NCBI RefSeq assembly: GCF_013030985.1
Contig: NZ_WPYP01000008.1
Coordinates: 186,001 to 250,000 of the forward strand
Length of the DNA stretch: 64,000 nt
Source of the DNA: Ruegeria arenilitoris
GTDB taxonomy: Bacteria > Pseudomonadota > Alphaproteobacteria > Rhodobacterales > Rhodobacteraceae
Direction: 5' to 3'
Positions within the stretch are counted from its first letter, which is position 1. Each line of letters begins with the position of its first letter. The translations under genes were made by a program, and so were the position numbers. Shown here piece by piece: positions 8,804-18,840 of the stretch. Below the pieces are notes generated by a model, which was not told the DNA's origin, did not search any database, and saw only the letters and a list, made by a program, of their open reading frames with translations.

Positions 8804-9442
8804 ATGCATGTTGTGATCACCGGCGCCGGTCGCGGGATCGGCAGAACGCTGGCGGATCACTACCGGGCGCGGGGCGACACGCTGACTGGCACAGCACGGG
8901 ACGGGTCTGCGCAAGTGGTGCTGGATGTCGCCGACCCGGCGCAACACGCTGACATGGCGGCGCATTTGGCGGACCAGCCGGTTGATTTGCTGATCTGCAA
9001 TGCCGGGGTCTATCTGGACAAGGAGCAGGGCATCGACGGCTATCCTGCTGACATGTGGGCGCAGAGCTTTGCCACCAATGTCACCGGTGTGTTCCTGACC
9101 GTCCAGGCCTTGCTGCCCAACCTACGTGCGGCGCGCGGAAAGATTGTGATTTTGTCATCGCAAATGGCGTCACACACGCGGGCACCGGGCGGCAGTTATA
9201 TTTACCGCGCATCAAAGGCCGCCGCGCTTAACCTTGGGCGGAATCTGGCCACCGATCTGCACGCGGACGGCATCGCAGTGGGCATCTATCACCCCGGTTG
9301 GGTGAAGACGGAAATGGGCGGGCCGGCTGCCGAGATCACCTCGGATCAGGCTGCAAAGGGCCTGATCGAGCGGTTTGATGCGTTGTCACTGGAGACCTCA
9401 GGCTGTTTCGAAACCTGGGACGGCCGCCCCCACGTTTACTGA
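8804..9442 (+). CDS. short-chain dehydrogenase/reductase (CsgA-like)
   Basis: A 212-aa Rossmann-fold oxidoreductase. It has the nucleotide site TGAGRGIG (about residues 6-13), the NAG motif ICNAGVYL, catalytic Ser in VILSSQMAS, and Y-x3-K in YIYRASKAA. Short SDRs of this type are NAD(P)H-dependent; the substrate is unknown. Separated by 3 bp from the DUF1178 gene, and overlapping the convergent secreted-protein gene by 7 bp. Confidence 0.9.
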   Translation: MHVVITGAGRGIGRTLADHYRARGDTLTGTARDGSAQVVLDVADPAQHADMAAHLADQPVDLLICNAGVYLDKEQGIDGYPADMWAQSFATNVTGVFLTVQALLPNLRAARGKIVILSSQMASHTRAPGGSYIYRASKAAALNLGRNLATDLHADGIAVGIYHPGWVKTEMGGPAAEITSDQAAKGLIERFDALSLETSGCFETWDGRPHVY

Positions 9443-9789
9443 CGGATCAGCGCTGCCGAGGGGATTTCGTAAACCTCATCCGGGTCGATGAAAACCACTG
9501 TCAGGTCACCGCGCGTTTCGTGGCTGATCGTGGCGGGAGAGCTGCTGGACGTTGGCACGCCATCGGTAAAATAGATGCTGCGCACCTCGCCGGCGCCCAA
9601 TGAAACAGCCAGCGTTGTGGTGCCATCGTCATGGTGGCGAAGCTCGGCATGGCAACTGCTCAGCGGTTCACCGCCTGCGGCGCAGGGCACAGTGCCCAAT
9701 GCATTCTTGCCGTCGGTTGCGGCCAGAGTGGCAACTTGCGCAAAAGCGGGCGAAGACAGCAGGACGGCTGCGATGGCAAGGCGGAGCAT
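9436..9789 (-). CDS. small exported protein of unknown function
   Basis: A 117-aa protein with a signal peptide (LRLAIAAVLLSSPAFAQ, cleavage after about residue 18) and two cysteines (VPCAAGGEPLSSC) that could form a disulfide in the periplasm. I do not recognise the family. The ATG at 9789 is preceded by AGAGG; longer frames upstream run into the lysC promoter and are not supported. Convergent with the SDR gene. Confidence 0.7.
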   Translation of the reverse strand: MLRLAIAAVLLSSPAFAQVATLAATDGKNALGTVPCAAGGEPLSSCHAELRHHDDGTTTLAVSLGAGEVRSIYFTDGVPTSSSSPATISHETRGDLTVVFIDPDEVYEIPSAALIRQ

Positions 9790-9952
9790 GGAAAACCTCT
9801 TGGAAAATTCGTCATCTAAGGCTGACACCCCCACTGCCGGATGTAAAGCGGTCCGATGCGGCATTCGGGGCGGTTTTGAACCCTTGCCCTTAAGGCCCCC
9901 CTCGCATAAGACGCACGGGACCTGAATTCCAAGGCGCGGAGAGACCACCCCC

Positions 9953-11191
9953 ATGCCCTTACTCGTTATGAAATTCGGTGGCACATCGGTTGCCAACCTT
10001 GACCGCATCCGCCGCGCGGCCAAACGCATCGGCGTAGAGGTGGCCAAGGGCTATGATGTGATCGTCATCGTTTCGGCCATGTCCGGCAAGACCAACGAAC
10101 TGGTCGGCTGGGTCGACGAGACCTCTCCGCTGTATGACGCGCGCGAATATGATGCGGTGGTGTCCTCGGGCGAAAACGTGACCGCTGGCCTGATGGCGCT
10201 GACGCTGCAGGAAATGGATGTCCCGGCCCGCAGCTGGCAGGGCTGGCAGGTTCCGCTGAAAACCACCAGCGCCCACAGCCAGGCCCGGATCGAGGAAATC
10301 CCGACCGAGAACCTGAACCAGAAGTTCGACGAAGGCATGAAGGTGGCTGTTGTTGCGGGCTTCCAGGGCATCAGCCCCGAAGGCCGCATCACCACGCTGG
10401 GCCGGGGTGGTTCGGACACGACCGCGGTTGCTTTCGCGGCTGCGTTTGGGGCCGAGCGTTGCGACATCTACACGGATGTGGATGGCGTCTATACCACTGA
10501 CCCGCGCATCTGTGAAAAGGCGCGCAAGCTGGACCGCATTTCGTTCGAGGAAATGCTCGAACTGGCCTCGCTGGGGGCCAAGGTGCTGCAGACCCGCTCG
10601 GTCGAGCTGGCGATGCGCTATAAGGTGAAACTGCGCGTTCTCTCAAGTTTCGAAGAACAATCCGACGAGGCCGGTACGCTGGTCGTTGACGAGGAGGATA
10701 TCATGGAATCCAATGTCGTGGCCGGTGTGGCCTATTCCCGTGACGAAGCCAAGATGACCGTCGTATCGGTGGCGGACCGCCCCGGTATCGCCTCGACCAT
10801 CTTTACTGCGCTCAGCGATGAGGGCGTAAACGTCGATATGATCGTGCAGAACATCTCGGATGAGGGGCGCACGGACATGACTTTCTCGTGCCCCACCGAT
10901 CAGGTGGCGCGGGCGGAAAAAGCCCTGCTGGCAATCAAGGACGCGGGCGAGCTGAACTATGCCGAACTGGTTGCGGATCAGGACGTCTGCAAGGTCTCGG
11001 TTGTGGGCATCGGGATGCGCTCTCAGTCCGGTGTTGCGGCCAAAATGTTCAAGGTACTCTCGGATGAGGGGATCAACATCAAGGTCATCACAACCTCTGA
11101 GATTAAAATTTCCGTCCTTGTCGACAGGAAATACATGGAACTTGCGGTTCAGGCACTGCATGATGCCTTTGAACTGGACAAGGCGGCCTGA
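9953..11191 (+). CDS. lysC: aspartate kinase
   Basis: First step of the aspartate pathway (Lys, Thr, Met, Ile), phosphorylating aspartate. The 412-aa product has the kinase domain with KFGGTSVANLDRI at residues 7-19 and the LGRGGSDTTAVAFAAAF nucleotide region. Two ACT regulatory domains lie from about residue 265 onward (TVVSVADRPGIASTIF and KVSVVGIGMRSQSGVAAKMF). Length and layout fit the monofunctional, Lys/Thr-inhibited class. GGAGAG precedes the ATG. No riboswitch-like leader is evident in the 163 bases upstream. Confidence 0.97.
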   Translation: MPLLVMKFGGTSVANLDRIRRAAKRIGVEVAKGYDVIVIVSAMSGKTNELVGWVDETSPLYDAREYDAVVSSGENVTAGLMALTLQEMDVPARSWQGWQVPLKTTSAHSQARIEEIPTENLNQKFDEGMKVAVVAGFQGISPEGRITTLGRGGSDTTAVAFAAAFGAERCDIYTDVDGVYTTDPRICEKARKLDRISFEEMLELASLGAKVLQTRSVELAMRYKVKLRVLSSFEEQSDEAGTLVVDEEDIMESNVVAGVAYSRDEAKMTVVSVADRPGIASTIFTALSDEGVNVDMIVQNISDEGRTDMTFSCPTDQVARAEKALLAIKDAGELNYAELVADQDVCKVSVVGIGMRSQSGVAAKMFKVLSDEGINIKVITTSEIKISVLVDRKYMELAVQALHDAFELDKAA

Positions 11192-11237
11192 GCATCTCAG
11201 CCAAGGGTTTCGCCTGACACACTAAATTGGTTGGGCC

Positions 11238-13481
11238 ATGGCGGACGGCACCGAAACAGAATCCCGCAAGCTGCTGGGGCGGCTGCGCGAAGAGATGGCG
11301 AGCGAAGCCGCCGGTCAGGAACGTCTTGACCGGATCACCAGCCTGATTGCGGACAGCATCCGGGCTGAGGTCTGTTCGATCTATCTGTTCCGCGATGAAG
11401 ATACGCTGGAGCTGTGCGCCACCGAAGGTCTGGCGCCAGAAGCGGTGCATAAGACCCGGATGCGCATGGGCGAGGGGCTGGTAGGTCGCGTCGCCCAATC
11501 CGGCAAAGTCGTGAACACGGCAGATGCGCCGTCGGCCAAAGGTTTCCGTTATATGCCAGAAACCGGGGAAGAGCGGTTCTCGTCCTTCCTTGGTGTTCCG
11601 GTTCAGCGTCTGGGCGAAAAACTGGGTGTGTTGGTGGTGCAATCCCGCGAAGCGCGCGAGTTTTCTGCGGACGAGGTCTATGCGCTGGAAGTCGTGGCCA
11701 TGGTTTTGGCCGAAATGGCTGAACTGGGTGCCTTTGTCGGTGAAGGTGCTGCCCTGTCGCCGCTGCACCAGCAATCAGTGCAGCTGAACGGCGGGCCGGC
11801 ACAGGAAGGTTCAGCCGAGGGCCATGTCTGGCTGCATGAACCACGCGTAGTGGTGACCAACCCCATTGCCGACGACCCGCATCGTGAGCGCGAGCGCCTG
11901 ACAGATGCCGTTGAGGAATTGCGCGTCGGCGTCGACAAGATGCTGGAGATTTCGCAGGGGGCTGACAAGGAGCAGCTTCAGGTTCTGGAAGCCTACCGCA
12001 TGTTTGCCAACTCCAAAGGCTGGATGCGGCGGATGGAAGAGGACATCGCCCGCGGCCTCAGCGCTGAAGCCGCGGTCGAGAAAGAGCAATCACAGGCCCG
12101 CGCCCGTATGGGGCAGGTGACCGATCCCTATTTGCGTGAACGACTGGCCGATCTGGACGACCTGTCCAACCGGTTGCTGCGTATCCTGACCGGGCAGGGC
12201 AAAACCGATGGCGCCGACCTGCCGCCCGACCCCATCCTGATCGCCCGCAATATCGGCCCCGGTGATCTGTTGGAATACGGTCGGTCGTTGAGAGGTATCG
12301 TTCTTGAGGAAGGCTCGGTCGGTAGCCACGCCACCATTGTCGCCCGTGCACTGGCGATTCCGCTGGTTGTTCATGTGGGCCGTATAACCACCGAGGCGTT
12401 GAACGGCGACCACATCCTGGTCGATGGTGATCATGGTGTCGTGCATCTGCGCCCCGAAGATACCGTGGTCAGCGCCTTCCGCGACAAGATCGCCATGCAG
12501 GCCAAGGCGCAGGAGCGTTATGCCTCGATCCGCGAAACCCCGACCGTTACGCGGGATGGTGAACGGATCAATCTGGTGATGAATGCGGGCCTGATGGCCG
12601 ATCTGCCTTCGCTGGGCAATTCCGGGGCCGAAGGCGTGGGCCTGTTCCGGACCGAGTTGCAGTTTCTGATCCGCAACCAGATGCCGAAACGGTCAGAACT
12701 GGTGGCGCAATATCAGCGGGTTCTGGATGCCGCAGGCGACAAGCGCGTGGTGTTCCGGACGCTGGATATCGGCTCGGACAAGGTTCTGCCCTATATGAAA
12801 CACGTGGCCGAGCCGAACCCGGCGCTGGGCTGGCGCGCGATTCGTGTCGGGCTGGACAAGCGCGGGGTCATGCGGATGCAGTTGCAGGCCCTGCTGCGCG
12901 CTGCCAATGGTCGGCCGTTGACGATCATGTTCCCCTTCGTGGCGCAGGCCGACGAATTCCGCGAGGCGAAGTGGGAGGTCAACAAGACCATCGAGCGTGA
13001 AAAGCGCCTTGGCCACGTCCTGCCCGAGACGATCGAAGTCGGCGCGATGCTGGAAACGCCGTCACTTGCCTTTGCGCCGCAGAAGTTCTTTGACGAGGTC
13101 GATTTTGTCTCGATCGGCGGCAACGACCTGAAGCAGTTCTTCTTTGCTGCCGACCGCGAGAATGAACTGGTGCGACGCCGCTACGATACGCTGAATGTGA
13201 GCTTCCTCAGTTTCATCGAGCGGATCGTTGAGCGCTGCAACATCTCGGATACGCCTCTATCCTTCTGTGGTGAGGATGCGGGCCGCCCGGTCGAGGCGCT
13301 GTGCCTGGCTGCAATGGGCATTCGGTCGCTGTCGATGCGTCCGGCTTCGATTGGTCCGGTCAAAAGCCTTCTGCTACGGGCTGACCTGCAATCGCTGCGC
13401 AAGATTATCGCCGACGCGCGCCACCGAGGAGAGCAGTCTGTACGCCCCGCCGTCATGGACTGGCTGCGCAATCAGAGCTGA
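11238..13481 (+). CDS. ptsP: phosphoenolpyruvate-protein phosphotransferase, nitrogen PTS (EI-Ntr)
   Basis: Enzyme I of the nitrogen phosphotransferase chain, passing phosphate from PEP to NPr. The 747-aa protein has an N-terminal GAF sensory domain (about residues 1-165, VCSIYLFRDEDTLELCATEG), then the PTS EI phosphohistidine domain with active His364 in GSVGSHATIVARAL, and a C-terminal PEP-binding barrel (GVGLFRTELQFLIR; FVSIGGNDLKQF). GAF plus EI is diagnostic of PtsP rather than sugar EI. It lies 46 bp after lysC, a common alphaproteobacterial order. Confidence 0.96.
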   Translation: MADGTETESRKLLGRLREEMASEAAGQERLDRITSLIADSIRAEVCSIYLFRDEDTLELCATEGLAPEAVHKTRMRMGEGLVGRVAQSGKVVNTADAPSAKGFRYMPETGEERFSSFLGVPVQRLGEKLGVLVVQSREAREFSADEVYALEVVAMVLAEMAELGAFVGEGAALSPLHQQSVQLNGGPAQEGSAEGHVWLHEPRVVVTNPIADDPHRERERLTDAVEELRVGVDKMLEISQGADKEQLQVLEAYRMFANSKGWMRRMEEDIARGLSAEAAVEKEQSQARARMGQVTDPYLRERLADLDDLSNRLLRILTGQGKTDGADLPPDPILIARNIGPGDLLEYGRSLRGIVLEEGSVGSHATIVARALAIPLVVHVGRITTEALNGDHILVDGDHGVVHLRPEDTVVSAFRDKIAMQAKAQERYASIRETPTVTRDGERINLVMNAGLMADLPSLGNSGAEGVGLFRTELQFLIRNQMPKRSELVAQYQRVLDAAGDKRVVFRTLDIGSDKVLPYMKHVAEPNPALGWRAIRVGLDKRGVMRMQLQALLRAANGRPLTIMFPFVAQADEFREAKWEVNKTIEREKRLGHVLPETIEVGAMLETPSLAFAPQKFFDEVDFVSIGGNDLKQFFFAADRENELVRRRYDTLNVSFLSFIERIVERCNISDTPLSFCGEDAGRPVEALCLAAMGIRSLSMRPASIGPVKSLLLRADLQSLRKIIADARHRGEQSVRPAVMDWLRNQS

Positions 13482-13534
13482 ATTTCCAAATCCGGTCTTG
13501 CTTTCTGCATCCGCATTGCCTATTCAAAGCGCGA

Positions 13535-13550
13535 ATGTTAGCGATAACAT
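13535..13550. promoter_or_regulatory. LacI/GntR-type palindrome upstream of zwf
   Basis: ATGTTA-GCGA-TAACAT is a 16-bp palindrome with perfect 6-bp arms and a central CG, 70 bp before the zwf start. It matches the shape of LacI-family operators such as gluconate repressor sites. No LacI-family gene lies in the window, so the cognate regulator would be elsewhere. No HexR-type site was seen. Confidence 0.55.
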
Positions 13551-13620
13551 AACCCATGTCACAGGCACCACGAACTGGGGATGCTATGGTGGCTCAGGTG
13601 AAAACTGAAGGAGCCCGTCG

Positions 13621-15066
13621 ATGGTTTCACGCGTAATTCCGGTCAACCCGTTCGATCTGGTGTTGTTCGGCGCCACTGGCGATCTGGCACAGCGCAAGAT
13701 TCTGCCGGGCCTCTATCACCGGTTTGAAGTGGGGCAGATGCCCGAGGATGCCCGGATCATCGGCACCGCCCGATCGGATATGGACAGCGACGCATTTCGC
13801 GAACAGATCCGCGCCTCGATGAAGGAATTCGCGCCCAAATTCAAAAAGGACGTGCTGGATCAGTTCCTAAGCCGGGTCGAATATGTTCCGGTTGATGCGA
13901 TGGGCGAGGCGGGCTGGTCCGAGCTGACGAAATCTCTGCGCCCGGATGTGGTGCGTGCCTTCTACCTGTCCGTCGGCCCCAGCCTGTTCTCGGGCATCGC
14001 GCAACGACTGCATGATCACGGGCTTGCCACGCCGGATAGTCGCATTGTGGTGGAAAAGCCGTTCGGTCACGATCTGGACTCGGCCAAGGCGCTGAACAAG
14101 GGTCTGCGCGCCTGTTTCGAAGAGCATCAGATTTACCGAATTGACCACTATCTGGGCAAAGAGACGGTGCAGAACCTGATGGCCCTGCGCTTTGCAAATT
14201 CTCTGTTCGAGCCGCTGTGGAACGCGACCCATATCGACCACGTACAGATCACTGTCGCCGAAACCGTCAGCGTCGAGGGGCGCGGCGGATATTATGACCA
14301 GTCCGGAGCGATGCGGGACATGATCCAGAACCATCTGGTGCAGCTTCTGTGCCTGACGGCGATGGAGCCGCCCTCGAAATTCTCGCCAAACGCGGTGCGT
14401 GACGAAAAGGTAAAGGTGATCGAGGCGCTGGAACCGGTTGAACAGAAAGACATCGCGCGTGGTCAGTATCGCGCCGAACATGGCGAAGGCGGCTATGTCG
14501 ACCATGTTGGCAATCCTTCCAGCCGGACCGAGAGTTTCATTGCGCTCAAGGTTCACCTGGGCAACTGGCGCTGGGCCGGGGTGCCGTTCTATCTGCGCAC
14601 CGGCAAACGCCTGCGGGCGCGGGAATCCGAGATCGCCGTGTTCTTCCGCGATCCGCCCCATACGATTTTCCCGAATGTCGGCCCGCTGCACGGAAACGTG
14701 CTGGTGATCCGCCTGCAACCGGATGAGGGCATCACTCTGCGCACCACCATCAAAGACCCCGGCCCGGGCGGCTTCCGCCTGTCCGATGTCGCGTTGGACA
14801 TGAGCTTTGCCGACGCGCTGGGCGCCGAGGCCAGCGCGCCAGATGCCTATGAACGTCTGGTGATGGACGTCATCCGCGGCGATCAGACCTTGTTCATGCG
14901 CGGGGATGAGGCCGAGGCCGCCTGGGCCTGGGTCGATCCCATCATTCAGGGTTGGGAAGAGCGGGGCGATCGTCCTGCGCGGTACGATCAGGGCAGTTCA
15001 GGCCCAGAAGAAGCATTGATGCTGATGCATCGCGACGGTCGTCGCTGGCGTCAGATCGGAGGTTAA
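13621..15066 (+). CDS. zwf: glucose-6-phosphate dehydrogenase
   Basis: Oxidises glucose-6-phosphate to 6-phosphogluconolactone with NAD(P)+ at the head of the Entner-Doudoroff and oxidative pentose-phosphate routes. The 481-aa product has the nucleotide motif [16 protein letters not shown] (about residues 12-27), the substrate signature [14 protein letters not shown] with His176, and conserved [22 protein letters not shown] lies upstream of the ATG. It is first gene of zwf-edd-eda, two bases before edd. No pgl (lactonase) gene follows, unlike many Rhodobacterales clusters. Confidence 0.97.
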   Translation: MVSRVIPVNPFDLVLFGATGDLAQRKILPGLYHRFEVGQMPEDARIIGTARSDMDSDAFREQIRASMKEFAPKFKKDVLDQFLSRVEYVPVDAMGEAGWSELTKSLRPDVVRAFYLSVGPSLFSGIAQRLHDHGLATPDSRIVVEKPFGHDLDSAKALNKGLRACFEEHQIYRIDHYLGKETVQNLMALRFANSLFEPLWNATHIDHVQITVAETVSVEGRGGYYDQSGAMRDMIQNHLVQLLCLTAMEPPSKFSPNAVRDEKVKVIEALEPVEQKDIARGQYRAEHGEGGYVDHVGNPSSRTESFIALKVHLGNWRWAGVPFYLRTGKRLRARESEIAVFFRDPPHTIFPNVGPLHGNVLVIRLQPDEGITLRTTIKDPGPGGFRLSDVALDMSFADALGAEASAPDAYERLVMDVIRGDQTLFMRGDEAEAAWAWVDPIIQGWEERGDRPARYDQGSSGPEEALMLMHRDGRRWRQIGG

Positions 15067-15068
15067 TC

Positions 15069-16874
15069 ATGGTTCATTCTGTTATCACCGATGTCACCCA
15101 ACGGATTATCGACCGCAGCGCCGACCTGCGCGGCCCACATATCGAACGCATGGAGCATGCCCGGTCAAAGGGACCGGCGCGTGCGCATCTGTCCTGTAGC
15201 GGTCAGGCCCATGCCTATGCCGGTGCGGGTCAGGATCAGCAGTCGATGGCGACGGGTACGGCGGGTAACTTGGGCATTGTCACCTCGTATAACGACATGC
15301 TTTCGGCCCACCAACCGTTCGAACGCTATCCCGGCCTGATCCGTGACGCGATCCGGGCTGCAGGCGGAACGGCACAGGTTGCCGGCGGCGTGCCCGCAAT
15401 GTGCGACGGCGTCACGCAGGGCGAGGCCGGGATGGAGCTTTCGCTGTTCTCGCGCGACGTGATCGCCTTGGCGACCGGAGTGGCGCTGAGCCACAACACC
15501 TATGACGCGGCCGTCTTCCTTGGTGTTTGTGACAAGATCGTACCCGGCCTTATCATTGGTGCGCAGGCATTCGGGCATCTGCCCGCGGTCTTTCTGCCCG
15601 CCGGCCCGATGACCAGCGGCTTGCCGAACGATGAAAAGGCCAAAATCCGCCAGAAATTCGCCGCTGGAGAGGTCGGCCGCGACGAACTCATGAAAGCCGA
15701 AATGGCTGCATATCACGGTCCCGGCACCTGCACCTTCTACGGCACCGCCAACACCAACCAGATGCTGATGGAGTTCATGGGGTTGCACCTGCCGGGCTCC
15801 AGCTTTGTCAACCCGAACACTCCACTGCGGGATGCGCTGACGCAAGAAGGCGCCCGCCGTGCCCTGTCGCTGAGCGCGTTGGGCAACGATTATACGCCCG
15901 TCTATCAGGTGCTGGACGAACGTGCCTTTGTGAATGGCATCGTTGGCCTGATGGCGACGGGGGGCTCGACCAACCTGCTGATCCACCTGATCGCCATGGC
16001 GCGTGCAGGGGGTATCGTCTTGGATTGGGAAGATTTCTCCGACATCTCTGCCGTGGTGCCCCTGATCGCGCGGGTCTATCCCAACGGTTTGGCCGACGTG
16101 AACCATTTCCACGCAGCTGGCGGCCTTGGCTACTGCATCGGTACGCTGCTTGAGGATGGCTTGCTGCACCCCGACACGCTCACCGTGGCGGGGCAGGGCC
16201 TGCACAACTACACCAAAGAGCCCAAGTTGAAGGGTGATGAGTTGACTTGGGAAGAGGGCGCAGGCCACAGCCTGAACGACAAGATCGTGCGCCCCGCCAA
16301 GGACCCGTTCCAGCCCACCGGAGGCCTTTCGCGTCTTACCGGCAATCTGGGTACCGCCGTCATGAAGGTTTCGGCCGTGGCCGCCGAACATCAGGTTGTC
16401 GAAGCACCAGTGCGTGTCTTCCACGATCAGGATGAGGTCAAAGCCGCCTTCAAGGCTGGCGAGTTTAAAGATGACGTTATTGTTGTCGTCCGTTTTCAGG
16501 GTCCCAAGGCCAACGGTATGCCCGAGTTGCACTCGCTGACGCCGATGCTGTCGATCCTGCAGGGCCGTGGGCAAAAGGTGGCGCTGGTCACCGATGGCCG
16601 CATGTCCGGTGCCTCGGGCAAGGTTCCCGCCGCCATCCATGTCTGCCCCGAGGCGTTGGAAGGCGGCCCGATCGCCTACCTGCAGGACGGCGACCTGCTG
16701 CGCGTTGACGCGGTGAAGGGGGATCTGGAAATCCTCACCCCGGGCGTGCTGGACCGCGCCCCTGTCACCGCTGATCTGTCGGCCAATCAACATGGCACCG
16801 GACGCGATCTGTTTGCCGCCTTCCGCAACAATGTCGGTTCCGCCGACGCCGGTGCCAGCATTTTCGGAGCATAA
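15069..16874 (+). CDS. edd: 6-phosphogluconate dehydratase
   Basis: Dehydrates 6-phosphogluconate to 2-keto-3-deoxy-6-phosphogluconate. The 601-aa IlvD/Edd-family protein should carry an iron-sulfur cluster; the cysteine motifs CDGVTQG and [11 protein letters not shown] are present, with the family's [11 protein letters not shown] and [16 protein letters not shown] blocks. The ATG at 15069 starts two bases after the zwf stop, implying translational coupling; a longer frame inside zwf is not credible. Confidence 0.96.
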   Translation: MVHSVITDVTQRIIDRSADLRGPHIERMEHARSKGPARAHLSCSGQAHAYAGAGQDQQSMATGTAGNLGIVTSYNDMLSAHQPFERYPGLIRDAIRAAGGTAQVAGGVPAMCDGVTQGEAGMELSLFSRDVIALATGVALSHNTYDAAVFLGVCDKIVPGLIIGAQAFGHLPAVFLPAGPMTSGLPNDEKAKIRQKFAAGEVGRDELMKAEMAAYHGPGTCTFYGTANTNQMLMEFMGLHLPGSSFVNPNTPLRDALTQEGARRALSLSALGNDYTPVYQVLDERAFVNGIVGLMATGGSTNLLIHLIAMARAGGIVLDWEDFSDISAVVPLIARVYPNGLADVNHFHAAGGLGYCIGTLLEDGLLHPDTLTVAGQGLHNYTKEPKLKGDELTWEEGAGHSLNDKIVRPAKDPFQPTGGLSRLTGNLGTAVMKVSAVAAEHQVVEAPVRVFHDQDEVKAAFKAGEFKDDVIVVVRFQGPKANGMPELHSLTPMLSILQGRGQKVALVTDGRMSGASGKVPAAIHVCPEALEGGPIAYLQDGDLLRVDAVKGDLEILTPGVLDRAPVTADLSANQHGTGRDLFAAFRNNVGSADAGASIFGA

Positions 16875-16879
16875 TCCCC

Positions 16880-17512
16880 ATGTCGAAAACCCAACGTACC
16901 CGCGAAATCTGTGCCCTTGCGCCGATTGTGCCCGTTCTTGTCGTTGATGATGCCGAACACGCGCGTCCTCTGGCCGAAGCGCTGGTCGCCGGTGGCTTGC
17001 CCGCTCTGGAAGTCACCCTACGCACGCCTGCGGCGCTGGATGTTATCCGCGAGATGGCGCAGGTGCCCGGCGGAGTCGTCGGGGCAGGCACGCTGGTCAC
17101 CCCCGATGATGTGCGGGCCGCCAAGGAAGCTGGCGCGCAGTTCGGCGTCTCACCCGGCGCGACCGACGCTCTGATCGCCGCCTGTGAGGCAGAAGGTCTG
17201 CCGTTGCTGCCGGGTGCGGCTACGGCCAGCGAAGCAATGCGCCTACTGGATCAGGGCTATGACATGCTGAAATTCTTCCCGGCCGAGGCATCGGGTGGGG
17301 CGCCTGCCTTGAAAGCCATCGGCGCACCTCTGCCGCAGATCACCTTCTGCCCGACCGGCGGAGTGTCGCCCGCGAACGCGCGGGACTACCTGTCGCTGTC
17401 AAACGTCATTTGCGCCGGCGGCAGCTGGGTCGCGCCCAAGCAGATGGTTCTGGGCGGCGATTGGGCCGGAATCGAAGCACTTGCGCGTGAGGCCGCCAAG
17501 CTGGCGGATTGA
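16880..17512 (+). CDS. eda: KDPG aldolase
   Basis: Cleaves 2-keto-3-deoxy-6-phosphogluconate to pyruvate and glyceraldehyde-3-phosphate, completing the Entner-Doudoroff pathway. The 210-aa product has PIVPVLVVDDAEHARPLAEA at the N-terminus, the catalytic Glu segment GLPALEVTLRTPAAL, and the Schiff-base Lys131 in MLKFFPAEASGG. It lies 5 bp after edd in the same operon. Confidence 0.96.
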   Translation: MSKTQRTREICALAPIVPVLVVDDAEHARPLAEALVAGGLPALEVTLRTPAALDVIREMAQVPGGVVGAGTLVTPDDVRAAKEAGAQFGVSPGATDALIAACEAEGLPLLPGAATASEAMRLLDQGYDMLKFFPAEASGGAPALKAIGAPLPQITFCPTGGVSPANARDYLSLSNVICAGGSWVAPKQMVLGGDWAGIEALAREAAKLAD

Positions 17513-17563
17513 CGCTACCTGTTGCTGCGCTAGGGTGGGCGTCAATTCAAACAGGTTGACCCC

Positions 17564-18754
17564 ATGACAAACCCAATTTCTCTCGCGCAGGGGCGCGAGT
17601 ATCTGGCTATTCCCGGCCCGTCGGTCATGCCCGATGCGGTGCTGCAGGCCATGCACCGCCCGTCGCCCAATATCTATGACGGCGAACTGATCGAGATGAT
17701 GCCGGCCCTGACCCGTGATCTGCGACGGGTGGCTCGGACCGAACACAACGTTGCCATCTATATCGCTAACGGACACGGCACGTGGGAGGCCGCGCTGTCC
17801 AACGTGATTGCGCCGGGAGAAACCGTGCTGGCACCGGCCTCGGGCCGGTTCACCCATGGCTGGGCCGAGATGGCCGATGCAATCGGTGCCAAGGTCGATC
17901 TGATCGATTTCGGCACGTCTTCGCCATGGGATATGGAGCGCATTGCTGACGCTCTGCGCGCGGATACCGACCACCGGATCAAAGGGGTTCTGGCGGTGCA
18001 TGTGGACACGTCAAGCTCGATCCGCAACGACATCCCAGCGCTGAGGGCGCTGCTGGACGACCTGAACCACCCGGCGCTGCTGATGGCGGACTGTATCGCC
18101 TCGCTGGGGTGCGACCGGTTCGAGATGGATGCCTGGGGCGTCGATGCCATGGTCACCGCTTGCCAAAAAGGCCTGATGACTCCGGCAGGCGTTGGGTTCG
18201 TGTTCTTCAACGACAAAGCTCAGGCCAAGCGGGCCGAGATGCCGCGTGTGTCTCAGTACTGGGACTGGCAGCCGCGCGCGAAACCCGAACTGTTCTATCA
18301 GTATTTCAACGGCACCGCGCCGACGCATCACTTGTACGGCCTGCGCGCTGCGCTGGACCTGATCCACGCAGAAGGCATGGAGCATGTCTGGGCCCGCCAC
18401 GAACGCCTTGCAACTGCAATCTGGACAGCCTGCGAAACCTGGGCAGAAAGCGGTGCGCTGCACCTGAACGTCGCCGACCGTGCCCATCGCAGCCATGCCG
18501 TGACGACCCTGCGCCTGACGGATGAACGCGGCACGCCTTTGCGCCAGTTTACCGAGACACAGCTGGGGCTGACACTGGGTATCGGCCTGGGGATGGAGGA
18601 TTGGAACGGCTATTTTCGTCTGGGCCACATGGGCCACGTGAACGGTCAGATGGTGATGGCGATATTGGGGGGTATAGAGACCGCAATGGCCGCCCAGAAC
18701 ATCCCACGCGGCAAAGGCGCGCTCGAGGCCGCAGCCGCAGTTCTATCTCAATAA
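17564..18754 (+). CDS. class V aminotransferase (alanine/serine-glyoxylate type)
   Basis: A 396-aa PLP enzyme. It has AIPGPSVMPDAVLQAM at the N-terminus, the cofactor segment NGHGTWEAALSN, and PLP-binding Lys202 in ACQKGLMTPAGVGFV. It belongs to the alanine/serine/aspartate-glyoxylate aminotransferase family. In roseobacters these act in glyoxylate or serine metabolism; the amino donor cannot be decided from sequence, and no serine-cycle or beta-hydroxyaspartate genes flank it. It ends just before the copy-2 hairpin repeat. Confidence 0.85.
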   Translation: MTNPISLAQGREYLAIPGPSVMPDAVLQAMHRPSPNIYDGELIEMMPALTRDLRRVARTEHNVAIYIANGHGTWEAALSNVIAPGETVLAPASGRFTHGWAEMADAIGAKVDLIDFGTSSPWDMERIADALRADTDHRIKGVLAVHVDTSSSIRNDIPALRALLDDLNHPALLMADCIASLGCDRFEMDAWGVDAMVTACQKGLMTPAGVGFVFFNDKAQAKRAEMPRVSQYWDWQPRAKPELFYQYFNGTAPTHHLYGLRAALDLIHAEGMEHVWARHERLATAIWTACETWAESGALHLNVADRAHRSHAVTTLRLTDERGTPLRQFTETQLGLTLGIGLGMEDWNGYFRLGHMGHVNGQMVMAILGGIETAMAAQNIPRGKGALEAAAAVLSQ

Positions 18755-18769
18755 GCCACAATTCCTGGC

Positions 18770-18840
18770 TTCATCTGGCTGAAAATACCTTTGGGGGTGA
18801 ATTGGCCCAACGGGCCAAGAGGGGGCAGACAGCCCCCTTT
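18770..18840. repeat. composite intergenic hairpin repeat, copy 2 (likely terminator)
   Basis: TTCATCTGGCTGAAAATACC (18770-18789) repeats the core of the 5651-5670 element. It is followed by a perfect hairpin TTGGCCC-AAC-GGGCCAA (18802-18818) and a second, GGGGGC-AGACA-GCCCCC (18821-18837), ending in TTT. It sits between convergent aminotransferase genes and ends beside the stop of the second. The two copies share modules but differ in the middle hairpin sequence. Confidence 0.7.

Noticed and set aside
13557..13637. Small frame starting at 13557 that overlaps the zwf start
   Set aside because: It reads MSQAPRTGDAMVAQV and onward in another frame with no ribosome-binding site or regulatory-type codon run; chance frame.
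14952..15068. N-terminal extension of edd into zwf
   Set aside because: The extension is Arg/Ser-rich frame noise over the zwf 3' end; the ATG at 15069 gives the family N-terminus.
15165..16793. 542-codon open frame antisense to edd
   Set aside because: It lies wholly inside edd on the other strand, is rich in His/Gln/Arg, and has no recognisable domain or ribosome-binding site.
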